Assembly (NCBI RefSeq): GCF_026627505.1
Contig: NZ_JAPNLK010000007.1
Location: forward strand, 79,364-143,363
Direction: 5' to 3'
Length of the DNA: 64,000 bases
DNA from: Streptomyces sp. H27-H5
GTDB taxonomy: Bacteria > Actinomycetota > Actinomycetes > Streptomycetales > Streptomycetaceae
The notes under the pieces are model-generated. The model saw nothing but the letters and a program-made list of their open reading frames with translations, was not told where the DNA came from and made no database searches. Every line of letters begins with the position of its first letter. The first letter of the stretch is position 1. A program made the translations under genes and the position numbers. This document shows, piece after piece, positions 8,275 to 17,542 of the stretch.

Positions 8275-9513
8275 GTGTATGCCAAGAAGACCGCGCTGAC
8301 GGTCCTTTCCGCCGCACTGCTGGTCCCCGCGATGTTCGGCGCCCCCGCGCACGCCGCCCCGGCCCCGCCCGCCGACGGGAAGGGGCGCCCGCCGATGGAC
8401 GGCGGCCCGCCCGCGTCGATGTCCACCGTCGGCGGCACGACGCTCGGCCAACCGGGCACCCAGGTGAACCTGCTGCCGGGCGCGCCCGCACTGCCCACCA
8501 ATCTCACGGGGCGGTCGTGGATCGTCGCGGACGCGGAGACGGGCGCCGTGCTGGCGGCACACAACGCGCACTGGCGGCTCCCCCCGGCCTCCACCATGAA
8601 GATGCTGTTCGCGGACACCGTGCTGCCGAGCCTGCCCAAGGACCAGGTGCACAAGGTCACCGAGCAGGAGATGGACGGCGTCGGCGCGGGGAGCAGCCTG
8701 GTCGGGGTGAAGGAGGACCACGAGTACACCGTCCACGACCTGTGGCTCGGCGTGTTCCTCCGGTCGGGGAACGACGCCGTTCACGTGCTTTCGGCCATGA
8801 ACGGCGGCATCGAGAAGTCCGTCAAGGACATGCAGGCGCACGCGGAGGAGCTCCAGGCCCTCGACACGCACGTGGTGTCCCCGGACGGGTACGACGCGCC
8901 GGGGCAGGTCTCCAGCGCCTACGACCTCACCCTGATCGCCCGCTCCGGGCTGCAGAAGGCCGACTTCCGGGAGTACTGCGGCACGGCGAGCGCGAAGTTC
9001 CCGGGCCTCCAGGAGGCGGGCAAGCCCCGCGACTACTTCGAGATCCAGAACACCAACCGGCTGATGACGGGTGCGTACGGGCTCTCCCCCTACAAGGGCA
9101 TCGCCGGCGTCAAGAACGGCAACACCAGCATGGCCGGCTCGACCTTCACCGGCGCGGCCCAGCAGGGCAACAAGAAGCTGCTGGTCACGGTGATGAACCC
9201 GGGCTCGGACGGGGCCAACTCGGTGTACGAGGAGACCGCCGCGCTCTTCGACTGGGCTTTCTCGGCCGCCGGGAAGGTGAAGCCGGTCGGTGAGCTGGTG
9301 CCGCCCAAGAGCGCCGACACCAAGTCGCACGGCGCCCCCGCCCAGACGCACGAGAAGGAGACGTCGGCGGGCGGCGACGACTCCGGCAGCAGCGGCGTCG
9401 GCACCGCGCTCGGCATCGCGGGCGGGGCGCTGGCCGTGCTGGCGGGCGGGGCGTTCGTGGTGAACCGGCGGTGGCCGCGCCGCGGTCGCCGGGGCGACGA
9501 GGACCTGGTCTGA
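8275..9513 (+). CDS. D-alanyl-D-alanine carboxypeptidase (penicillin-binding protein, DacC-like)
   Basis: A 412-residue serine peptidase that trims the terminal D-Ala from peptidoglycan stem peptides outside the membrane. There is a signal peptide at residues 1-28 (cleavage near AHA-AP). Active-site motifs are STMK (Ser106, Lys109), SGN (164-166) and the KTG-box equivalent KNG at 280-282, where Asn replaces the common Thr. A Ser/Gly-rich linker leads to a C-terminal membrane helix (about 377-396) and a basic WPRRGRRG tail, as in tail-anchored PBPs. I use the GTG at 8275, which is preceded by TACTTT 8 bp upstream and so is probably leaderless. Longer upstream starts overlap the divergent gene. 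Confidence 0.9.
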   Translation: MYAKKTALTVLSAALLVPAMFGAPAHAAPAPPADGKGRPPMDGGPPASMSTVGGTTLGQPGTQVNLLPGAPALPTNLTGRSWIVADAETGAVLAAHNAHWRLPPASTMKMLFADTVLPSLPKDQVHKVTEQEMDGVGAGSSLVGVKEDHEYTVHDLWLGVFLRSGNDAVHVLSAMNGGIEKSVKDMQAHAEELQALDTHVVSPDGYDAPGQVSSAYDLTLIARSGLQKADFREYCGTASAKFPGLQEAGKPRDYFEIQNTNRLMTGAYGLSPYKGIAGVKNGNTSMAGSTFTGAAQQGNKKLLVTVMNPGSDGANSVYEETAALFDWAFSAAGKVKPVGELVPPKSADTKSHGAPAQTHEKETSAGGDDSGSSGVGTALGIAGGALAVLAGGAFVVNRRWPRRGRRGDEDLV

Positions 9514-9678
9514 CGGTCGTCCCCTGACGGCGGGGCGCGGGCGGGACGATCCCTCGCGCCGCCGATGCGCCCGCGGCGGCCCGCCGCCCCTTCCGGGGCC
9601 CGCACCGGGCGGGCGGCGGGCGCCCGTGCGGCGAAAGGGTGGTGAGCGGGGCCGACGGAACCGGGTAACGTCTTTGTC

Positions 9679-9708
9679 ATGCTCTACCAGACGCCGATCC
9701 ACGAGTGA
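9679..9708 (+). other. Possible leaderless nine-residue leader ORF
   Basis: An ATG-to-TGA frame encodes MLYQTPIHE. A TAACGT -10-like box lies at 9666-9671, about 8 bp upstream, as expected for a leaderless transcript. It sits in the 288-bp gap between the carboxypeptidase and DUF6243 genes. It may be a leader peptide for the downstream gene or chance. Confidence 0.25.
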
Positions 9709-9801
9709 GCGCGTGACGGGCCTCGGCCGGCGTCCTTCGACGTCGCCGCCCGTCCCCCACCGATGAATCCGTAGAGCACTTCACCACGACCGGGAGAACC
9801 C

Positions 9802-10014
9802 GTGACCGTCAGCAAGAACATCAACAACCCCGTGGGTCAGGGCGGCGGCCAGCGCAAGCGGCAGTCGCGCGCCGAACGGCAGAACAACGGCCCGCACCGC
9901 AACCTCGACCGCCAGGGTGCGGCCGACCAGAAGGCGGAGCTGGTGCGCAGGATGCGCGAGAAGGCGGGCGTGACCGAGGGCTCCGGAACGGGCGACGACA
10001 CCGTACAGAGCTGA
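9802..10014 (+). CDS. DUF6243 family small basic protein
   Basis: A 70-residue hydrophilic protein rich in Gln, Arg, Gly and Asn. It opens with MTVSKNINNPVGQGGGQRKR and contains a conserved-looking GAADQKAELVRRMREKAG helix; both are features I associate with the Streptomyces DUF6243 family. It has no membrane segment or signal peptide, and no function is known. The GTG start follows a GGGAGAACCC ribosome-site-like stretch. Strong third-position G/C in this frame supports real coding. Confidence 0.75.
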   Translation: MTVSKNINNPVGQGGGQRKRQSRAERQNNGPHRNLDRQGAADQKAELVRRMREKAGVTEGSGTGDDTVQS

Positions 10015-10047
10015 CGCCACCCCCCGCGGGGCCGGCGCGGGCGCGGG

Positions 10048-11079
10048 TCAGGCGGTGCGCGCGGATCCCGCGGAGGGGCCCGTGTCGCCGCCCTCGTCCC
10101 GGCCGCGCCGCGGGGTCTGCTGGGCGGCCGACCGATCCTGCGGGTTCCGGGGGTCCCGCGCATCCTGCGGCCCCTGCGCGTCCTGAGAGTCCTGCGGTTC
10201 CTGGGGGTCCTCGACACCGTCGCCGTCCGCGTCGTCGCGGGTCGCCGTCCAGGCGGCGCAGAACAGCAGCAGCTTCGCCGTGAAGTTGATCCAGAGCAGC
10301 AGGGCGATCGGCACGCCGAAGGCCCCGTACATGCTCTTCGCGGCGACCTCCCGCATGTAGCCGCTCAGCAGGAGCTTCAGCAGTTCGAAGCCGGCGGCGC
10401 CGATGAGGGCGGCCTGGATCAGGCGGCCGCGCGGCGGCTCCACCCCGGGCAGCAGGGTCAGCAGGTACAGCAGGAGCAGGAAGGCGGCGACCACACCGAC
10501 CGCGAAGGCTCCGGACCTCAGCAGGGCGCCGCCCGCGCCGTCGCGCGGGATGCCGAGCCAGCCGCCGAACTTGCCCACGGCGCTGGATCCGAGGATCGAG
10601 GCGGCCGCCGAGCACAGCGCGGCGCCGCCGAGGCCGATGAGCACCAGCGCGTCCTTGCCCTTGCGGGCGATCGGGTTGCCGAGGTCCTCGTCGTCCTTGT
10701 CCCACACGGCGCGCAGGCAGTCCCGCATGGCGCCCACCCAGCCGATGCCGGTGAAGAGCAGCAGGGCGCCCGCGACGAGCCCGATGGTGCCCGCGTTGGC
10801 GACCAGCGCGTTGAGGTCGAGCTGATCGGAGATGCCGGGGACCTGCTCGGCGAGGCTCTTCTGCAGCCGGTCGAGCTGTTCCTTGCTCAGCAGCGCCGCG
10901 CCGACGGCGGCGGCGACGGTGATGAGGGGGAAGAGGGCGAGGAAGCTGATGAAGGTGATCGCGGCGGCCAGCCGGGTCCAGTGCACCCGGTCGAGCCGCT
11001 GGTACGACCGCCACGCGTGCGTGCGCATCGCCGCGGCCGCCAGGGGTCCGATCACCGGGAGTTTCGTCAGCCAGTCCAT
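10048..11079 (-). CDS. YihY/BrkB family integral membrane protein
   Basis: A 343-residue inner-membrane protein of the YihY/virulence factor BrkB family (once misnamed ribonuclease BN). The N-terminus shows the family's RLDRVHWTRLAAAITFISFL with the first helix. Further helices follow at about 90-115, 135-165, 180-205, 215-235 and 245-270. The YMREVAAKSMYGAFGVPIAL stretch is typical. The C-terminal 60 residues are a hydrophilic Gln/Asp/Pro-rich tail with DPQEPQDSQDAQGPQDARDP repeats. The physiological role of the family is unsettled. It is the third leftward gene after trpS and the RNA ligase-like gene. Confidence 0.9.
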   Translation of the reverse strand: MDWLTKLPVIGPLAAAAMRTHAWRSYQRLDRVHWTRLAAAITFISFLALFPLITVAAAVGAALLSKEQLDRLQKSLAEQVPGISDQLDLNALVANAGTIGLVAGALLLFTGIGWVGAMRDCLRAVWDKDDEDLGNPIARKGKDALVLIGLGGAALCSAAASILGSSAVGKFGGWLGIPRDGAGGALLRSGAFAVGVVAAFLLLLYLLTLLPGVEPPRGRLIQAALIGAAGFELLKLLLSGYMREVAAKSMYGAFGVPIALLLWINFTAKLLLFCAAWTATRDDADGDGVEDPQEPQDSQDAQGPQDARDPRNPQDRSAAQQTPRRGRDEGGDTGPSAGSARTA

Positions 11080-11236
11080 GGGGTCACCGTAAATGAGCTG
11101 CCGGAAATAGCCGGGATTGTCGGTTTCGAAGGCTACGGTCGTCGATTGTGACTTTTCGCCCGACGGCTCGCCCGTTTCACGCCCTGGTCCTGCGAAGGCT
11201 CAGATTCCGCACGTTCCAGGCCCTGCGGCCGCTTCG

Positions 11237-11833
11237 CTACGAGCGACGCCCGCGCGTGCCGGCCGCCTCATCGGTGGGTGAGCCCAGTTGTGCCGGAACG
11301 CCGGTCGGGCCCGTGCCGAAAGGGTATTCACGCAACTTGCGCCAGACCCCGTCGGAGCCCTGTTCGTAGAGTGCGAAGCCCTCGCACAGCCAGTCGGCGG
11401 CGTACCCGGAGAGGGTGGTGAACGCCAGGTCCATCGCCTCTTCGGAGATCCCGTGGGCGACCGTGACGTGCGGGTGGTACGGGAAGGCCAACTCGCGGTC
11501 GATCGGCCCGTCCGGGTCCCGGAGCAGGGCCTGGAGGCGGGTGCAGCCGGCGCCTCCCTCGACGAGCCGGACGAAGACGACCGGCGAGAGGGGGCGGAAG
11601 GTGCCGGTTCCGGCCAGCCGCATCGCGAAGGCGCGGAACGTCGCCGCGACCTCGGCCAGGTGGGCCTGGATCGCCGGCAGCCGCTCCGCGTCCACCTCGG
11701 TGGGCGGCACGAGGGTGACGTGCGTGGGGATGCCGAGCGCGGCGGCGTCCCCGAAGCCGACCCGCAGCTCTTGAAGGCTGCTGCCGTACGGCTCCGGGAC
11801 CGCGATCGAAACGCCGAGCGTTACGGTCCCCAC
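11237..11833 (-). CDS. 2'-5' RNA ligase (LigT/ThpR) family protein
   Basis: A 198-residue 2H phosphoesterase-like protein. The two His-x-Thr motifs that form the active site are present: HVTLVPP near residue 39 and HPHVTVAHG near 122. Members act as 2',3'-cyclic phosphodiesterases or RNA ligases; the in vivo substrate is not known. The GTG start has a GGAGG ribosome site. It lies 98 bp downstream of trpS on the same strand, an association with tRNA metabolism that may be functional. The C-terminal 25 residues are low complexity. Confidence 0.85.
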   Translation of the reverse strand: MGTVTLGVSIAVPEPYGSSLQELRVGFGDAAALGIPTHVTLVPPTEVDAERLPAIQAHLAEVAATFRAFAMRLAGTGTFRPLSPVVFVRLVEGGAGCTRLQALLRDPDGPIDRELAFPYHPHVTVAHGISEEAMDLAFTTLSGYAADWLCEGFALYEQGSDGVWRKLREYPFGTGPTGVPAQLGSPTDEAAGTRGRRS

Positions 11834-11931
11834 GTCTGTCTCCTCCGTCTGTCTCGTCCGTCTGTCCCGTGATCGGGTGCTGCCGCCCAGTGTGATGGCA
11901 GCACCCCCCGAACCGCCAGGGTCCTTGTCGG

Positions 11932-12957
<1,026 letters not shown>

Positions 12958-13104
12958 TCAGGTGCGATGGCCGTCTCGGGCCTTGCGCCGGCCGGATCCG
13001 GTGCCGGATGAGCGCGGGATCACATCCCGGCCCCGCTCTCGGCGGGCGGTGTCCGGCCGTACCCGCGCGTAGCCGGCCGGCCGGATCCCGCCCGGAGCGA
13101 GCGA

Positions 13105-13178
13105 CCGCTTTCCGGCCGGCCGGAAAGCGGAACCCGCGGCGCCGCCCCGGCCGTCGGGGACCGGGGCGGCGCCGCGGG
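13105..13178 (-). terminator. Tandem hairpins ending the glyA transcript
   Basis: Directly after the glyA stop on the minus strand there is a perfect 18-bp stem (arms 13133-13150 and 13161-13178, 10-base loop). A 26-bp perfect palindrome follows at 13105-13130. The first is a strong intrinsic terminator; the second may back it up. Confidence 0.8.
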
Positions 13179-13186
13179 GGACCTGG

Positions 13187-14455
13187 TCAGGACAGGGGCA
13201 GGCCCGGGGCCGGGTGGACCGACATGAGGTCGGTGACCTCGGCGCGGATCACGGACAGGGCCGCCTCGTCGGACGCGGCCGCGGCGTCGACCGCGCGGGA
13301 GATCCAGTCCGCCACCACCGGCATGTGGTCCACCGTCAGGCCCCGCGAGGTCAGCGACGGCGTGCCGATCCGGATGCCCGAGGGGTCGAACGGCTTGCGC
13401 GGGTCGAACGGGACCGTGTTGTAGTTCACGACGATGCCCGCCCGGTCCAACGCCTTGGCCGCGATCTTGCCCGGGACCCCGCGCGAGGTCAGGTCCATCA
13501 GGATCAGGTGGTTGTCCGTGCCGCCCGACACCAGGTCGAAGCCCCGCTCCAGCAGGGCCGTCGCCAGCGCCTTGGCGTTGGCGACGACCGCGTGGGCGTA
13601 CGCGACGAACGCCGGCTGCGCCGCCTCGTGCAGCGCGACCGCGATGCCGGCCGTCGTCTGGTTGTGCGGGCCGCCCTGGAGACCGGGGAAGACCGCCTTG
13701 TCGATGGCCTTCGCGTGCTCCTCGCGGCACATCAGCATCGCGCCGCGCGGACCGCGCAGGGTCTTGTGGGTGGTCGTGGAGATCACGTCCACGTGCCCGG
13801 CCGGCGACGGGTGCGCGCCGCCCGCGATCAGGCCGGCGATGTGGGCGACGTCGGCGACGAGGATCGAGCCCGCCTCCTTGGCGATCGACGCGAAGGCCTC
13901 GAAGTCGATCGTGCGGGGCAGGGCCGTGCCGCCACAGAACATGATCTTCGGGCGCTCGGCCAGGGCCAGGTCGCGCACCGCGTCGTAGTCGATCAGGCCG
14001 GTGTCGGCGGAGACCCCGTACTGCACGCCCCGGAACCAGGAGCCGGTCGCGGACACGCCCCAGCCGTGGGTGAGGTGGCCGCCCATCGGCAGGGCCATGC
14101 CCATCACGGTGTCGCCCGGCTTCGCGAAGGCGAGGTACACGGCGAGGTTGGCCGGGGAGCCGGAGTACGGCTGCACGTTGGCGTGGTCGACGCCGAACAG
14201 GCCCTTCGCCCGCTCGACGGCCAGTGCCTCGACGCGGTCGATGTTCTGCTGGCCCTCGTAGTAGCGGCGGCCCGGGTAGCCCTCGCTGTACTTGTTCTGC
14301 AGGACGGTGCCGGAGGCTTCCAGCACGGCGGCGGACACGTAGTTCTCGCTGGGGATCAGGCGCAGGGTCTCGGCCTGCAGTGCCTCTTCCGCCTCGACGA
14401 AGGACGCCAACTCGGGGTCGGTCGCGAAAAGGGCGGGATGGCGGCGCGCGGTCAT
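13187..14455 (-). CDS. glyA: Serine hydroxymethyltransferase
   Basis: A 422-residue PLP enzyme that converts serine and tetrahydrofolate to glycine and methylene-tetrahydrofolate, feeding folD and the purine genes found later in the window. The PLP lysine is Lys231 in STTTHKTLRGPRG. Substrate- and PLP-binding motifs LIPSENYVS, YSEGYPGRRYYEG and ADVAHIAGLI are all present. The start is the ATG at 14455, with a GGAGG ribosome site; the frame extends upstream but without homology. It is divergent from rocD. I looked for a glycine riboswitch upstream and did not see its conserved elements. Streptomyces commonly have two glyA genes, and this one resembles the copy near mdh. Confidence 0.95.
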   Translation of the reverse strand: MTARRHPALFATDPELASFVEAEEALQAETLRLIPSENYVSAAVLEASGTVLQNKYSEGYPGRRYYEGQQNIDRVEALAVERAKGLFGVDHANVQPYSGSPANLAVYLAFAKPGDTVMGMALPMGGHLTHGWGVSATGSWFRGVQYGVSADTGLIDYDAVRDLALAERPKIMFCGGTALPRTIDFEAFASIAKEAGSILVADVAHIAGLIAGGAHPSPAGHVDVISTTTHKTLRGPRGAMLMCREEHAKAIDKAVFPGLQGGPHNQTTAGIAVALHEAAQPAFVAYAHAVVANAKALATALLERGFDLVSGGTDNHLILMDLTSRGVPGKIAAKALDRAGIVVNYNTVPFDPRKPFDPSGIRIGTPSLTSRGLTVDHMPVVADWISRAVDAAAASDEAALSVIRAEVTDLMSVHPAPGLPLS

Positions 14456-14690
14456 GGCGGCTCCTCCGGGGTCGATGTCGTCTCTCGTCCCCGCGAGGCC
14501 CAGGCGAGCGGCCCTGTGTGCGGTCGTGCGCGCACGACTTCCCCGGAGTCCGTTCTCCGTGCGCCAGTCGCCGTGCGTGGGGCCCACCTTAGCGGGCGCG
14601 CCACGAGAAAGGTTTCTCCGTCCACCGTACGAGCGAGGATGGACAGTGACGCCACCCTCGTCACAGGCCTGACGGACGATCGGAGACCCC

Positions 14691-15896
14691 GTGTCGAATA
14701 CTGCTGATGCCATCCGCTCCGCCGACGCGCACAGCGCGCACAACTACCACCCCCTGCCCGTCGTCGTCGCGTCGGCGGAGGGCGCGTGGATGACCGATGT
14801 GGAGGGCCGCAGGTATCTCGACATGCTCGCCGGATACTCCGCCCTCAACTTCGGTCACGGCAACCGGCGTCTGATCGACGCCGCACGCGCCCAGTTGGAG
14901 CGGGTCACGCTGACCTCCCGCGCCTTCCACCACGACCGCTTCGCGGACTTCTGTACCGAACTCGCCGCGCTGTGCGGCAAGGAGATGGTGCTGCCGATGA
15001 ACACGGGCGCGGAGGCCGTGGAGACGGCGGTGAAGACGGCCCGCAAGTGGGGGTACGAGGTCAAGGGCGTCCCGGACGGCCACGCCAAGATCGTGGTCGC
15101 GGCCGACAACTTCCACGGCCGGACCACGACCATCGTGTCCTTCTCCACGGACCACGACGCCCGCGACCACTTCGGCCCCTACACACCGGGCTTCGAGATC
15201 GTCCCGTACGGCGATCTCACCGCGCTCTCCCACGCCGTCACGGAGAACACCGTGGCCGTGCTGCTGGAGCCGATCCAGGGCGAGGCGGGGGTCCTCGTGC
15301 CGCCCGCCGGCTACCTCCAGGGCGTACGGGAGCTCACCCGCGAGCGGAACGTCCTCTTCCTCGCCGACGAGATCCAGTCGGGCCTGGGCCGCACGGGCAG
15401 GACCTTCGCCCTGGAGCACGAGGGCGTCGTCCCCGACATGTACATCCTGGGGAAGGCGCTCGGCGGCGGGGTCGTGCCCGTCTCCGCGGTGGTCGCCGAC
15501 CGGGACGTGCTCGGCGTGTTCCGGCCGGGCGAACACGGGTCCACCTTCGGCGGCAACCCGCTCGCCTGCGCGGTCGCGCTGGAGGTCATCGCGATGCTCC
15601 GCTCCGGCGAGTACCAGCAGCGGGCCGCCGAACTCGGCGACCACCTGCACCACGAGCTGAACCTGCTGGTCGGCGGCGGCGCGGTGACCGCCGTTCGGGG
15701 GCGCGGACTGTGGGCGGGCGTCGACATCGACCCGTCGCGCGGCACCGGCCGGGAGATCTCCGAGAAGCTGATGGGGCTCGGGGTGCTGGTGAAGGACACC
15801 CACGGATCCACGATCCGCATCGCACCGCCGCTGGTGATCAGCAAGGAGGACCTGGACTGGGGCCTGGACCGGCTGCGGGCGGTGCTGTCGGCCTGA
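14691..15896 (+). CDS. rocD: Ornithine aminotransferase
   Basis: A 401-residue class III PLP aminotransferase that moves the delta-amino group of ornithine to 2-oxoglutarate, giving glutamate semialdehyde and glutamate. It opens with the OAT-type AHNYHPLPVVVASAEGAWM. Other landmarks are NTGAEAVETAVK, the LLEPIQGEAGV and FLADEIQSGLGRTG blocks, and YILGKALGGG with PLP lysine Lys255. The HEGVVPDMYILGKALGGG context favours OAT over acetylornithine or GABA transaminase. The GTG start has a GGAG ribosome site 7-8 bp upstream. It is divergent from glyA and convergent with the next gene, separated by only 15 bp. Confidence 0.93.
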   Translation: MSNTADAIRSADAHSAHNYHPLPVVVASAEGAWMTDVEGRRYLDMLAGYSALNFGHGNRRLIDAARAQLERVTLTSRAFHHDRFADFCTELAALCGKEMVLPMNTGAEAVETAVKTARKWGYEVKGVPDGHAKIVVAADNFHGRTTTIVSFSTDHDARDHFGPYTPGFEIVPYGDLTALSHAVTENTVAVLLEPIQGEAGVLVPPAGYLQGVRELTRERNVLFLADEIQSGLGRTGRTFALEHEGVVPDMYILGKALGGGVVPVSAVVADRDVLGVFRPGEHGSTFGGNPLACAVALEVIAMLRSGEYQQRAAELGDHLHHELNLLVGGGAVTAVRGRGLWAGVDIDPSRGTGREISEKLMGLGVLVKDTHGSTIRIAPPLVISKEDLDWGLDRLRAVLSA

Positions 15897-15911
15897 CGGG
15901 CGCCGCCGGCC

Positions 15912-17123
15912 TCACGGGCCGGCGGGCTGGAGGATGACGTGGGGCAGGAAGCGGGCGTACTCGTCCGTGACCGGCCCCGCCGATTCCCGGATGCCCAGCC
16001 CCGCGGCCTCCTCCTCGACGACCCACGCGCCGAGCACCACCCGGTTGCCGTCGAAGTCGGGCAGCGGGGCCAGGGCCTGGAAGACGTACGTCTCGTCGTC
16101 CACCGGGGTGAACGGCTCCCCGTCCTCCCCCGCCTCGTGCAGGGTCACCCCGGCGCCCTCGCGGCCCAGCAGGGGCTTGGCGACGTAGCCGGTGGTGTCC
16201 GCGAGCTCGCGCGGGCCGTCGAGGTAGGCGGGCAGCAGGTTCGGGTGTTCGGGGAACAGCTCCCACAGGACCGCCAGCAGCGCCTTGTTGGAGAGCAGCA
16301 TCTTCCACAGCGGCTCGATCCAGGCCGTGGTGCCGGAGCCGCCGCCGTGGTCGTAGGTGCCCAGCACCTGGGGCCCGAACTCGTCCGTGGCCAGCCACTC
16401 CCACGGGTAGAGCTTGAAGATGCCGCGGATGAAGCGGAGCTTCTCGTCGACGAACCGGCCGGAGAGACTGTCCCAGCCGATCTGCTCGACGGACATGGCG
16501 ACGGTGTCCAGGCCGGCCTGCTCCGCGGTCTCCTGGAGGTAGGCGACCGTCATCAGGTCCTCGCCGAGTTCGTCGGTCTCGGAGTGCGCGAAGTGCACCG
16601 GACCGGGCGGCAGCAGTTCGGCCTGCCGGCGCCAGGCGTCGACGAGCCGCTCGTGGAGGGAGTTCCACTGGTCGGCGCCGGGGAACCGCTCCTCCATCCA
16701 GAACCACTGCGGGCTCGCCGCCTCCACCAGGGAGGTGGGGGTGTCGGCGTTGTACTCCAGCATCTTGGCCGGGCCGCCGGAGCCGTCGTAGCGCAGGTCG
16801 AAGCGGCCGTACAGGGAGGGCTGCTCGGCGCGCCGGCGCCAGGACTCGGCGATGCGGGCGGCCAGTTTCGGGTCGGTGATGCCGAGGTCGGCGAAGCGGT
16901 CGTGCTCGACGATGTGGGCCGCCGCCGCGAGGCACATGGCGTGCAGTTCCTCGACGACGTTCTCCAGCGCCTCGACCTCCGGGAGGGAGAACGAGTAGTA
17001 CGCGCTCTCGTCCCAGTAGGGGCGCAGGGTGTCGTCGGGGTACCGGGTCAGGGGGTAGATCAGCCCCTGCTCCTCGACGGTCCGCTGCCAGTTCGGGCGT
17101 GGCTCGATCGTGTGCCGCTCCAC
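15912..17123 (-). CDS. Glutathionylspermidine synthase family ATP-grasp protein
   Basis: A 403-residue homologue of the C-terminal amide-ligase domain of E. coli Gsp synthetase (YgiC/YjfC type). It shows the family's YWDESAYYSF, GRFDLRYDG..PAKMLEYNADTPTSLVEA, KLYPWEWLATDEFG and LLGREGAGV stretches; the last is an ATP-grasp nucleotide-binding segment. Actinomycetes lack glutathione, so the real substrate is probably another amine or thiol compound (inference). The gene follows a small lipoprotein gene by 6 bp, the same pairing as E. coli ygiB-ygiC. Confidence 0.9.
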   Translation of the reverse strand: MERHTIEPRPNWQRTVEEQGLIYPLTRYPDDTLRPYWDESAYYSFSLPEVEALENVVEELHAMCLAAAAHIVEHDRFADLGITDPKLAARIAESWRRRAEQPSLYGRFDLRYDGSGGPAKMLEYNADTPTSLVEAASPQWFWMEERFPGADQWNSLHERLVDAWRRQAELLPPGPVHFAHSETDELGEDLMTVAYLQETAEQAGLDTVAMSVEQIGWDSLSGRFVDEKLRFIRGIFKLYPWEWLATDEFGPQVLGTYDHGGGSGTTAWIEPLWKMLLSNKALLAVLWELFPEHPNLLPAYLDGPRELADTTGYVAKPLLGREGAGVTLHEAGEDGEPFTPVDDETYVFQALAPLPDFDGNRVVLGAWVVEEEAAGLGIRESAGPVTDEYARFLPHVILQPAGP

Positions 17124-17129
17124 CGGGGA

Positions 17130-17429
17130 TCAGCCGCCGCTGGAGCCGGAGTGGCTCTTGCCGATGCCGCCGCGGGTGACGGCGGACTTGTCGAAGCTGC
17201 CACCGCCGACCTTGCCGTTGGCGACGCTGCCGCCGTAGTAGTAGGCGCCGGTGCCGCCGCTCTTGCATTCCTTGTTGTTCAGGTGGTTCAGCGTGGAGCG
17301 GGAGGCGCACCGCTTGTCGGGCTCGTCGCTGCTGCCGCAGGCGACGAGGGTCGCGGCGAGCAGGCCCATGCCGCCGAGCGCGACGGCGCCCGAGCGCATC
17401 CGGCGCCGATTGGTGTTGCTGGTGTCCAT
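17130..17429 (-). CDS. Small Cys-containing lipoprotein, partner of the Gsp-synthase-like enzyme
   Basis: A 99-residue protein with a lipoprotein signal: basic NRRRMRSG, a hydrophobic ALGGMGLLAATLVA core, and Cys at the ACGSS lipobox. The mature part has two more Cys and a Gly/Ser/Tyr-rich C-terminus (AYYYGGSVANGKVGGGSFDK). It is the first gene of a two-gene operon with the ATP-grasp protein (6-bp gap), recalling the YgiB (DUF1190) lipoprotein upstream of YgiC. The functional link is inferred from context only. Confidence 0.82.
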   Translation of the reverse strand: MDTSNTNRRRMRSGAVALGGMGLLAATLVACGSSDEPDKRCASRSTLNHLNNKECKSGGTGAYYYGGSVANGKVGGGSFDKSAVTRGGIGKSHSGSSGG

Positions 17430-17542
17430 GTGAGTTCGCTCCCCCTGGGTGGCGTGCTCCCGACAGACTAGAGCGGGGTGACCGGGGGATGGAATCCAGC
17501 CGTCGTCACACCCTTGTCACGACGGTGACCTAGAGTCGGTTC

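Noticed and set aside
11148..11369. GTG-started 73-codon frame after the YihY gene
   Set aside because: Arg/Pro-rich product overlapping the RNA ligase gene antisense; no clear promoter spacing.
14456..14690. Possible glycine riboswitch upstream of glyA
   Set aside because: The conserved aptamer blocks are absent; only a TAAGGT-like -10 box was seen on the minus strand.
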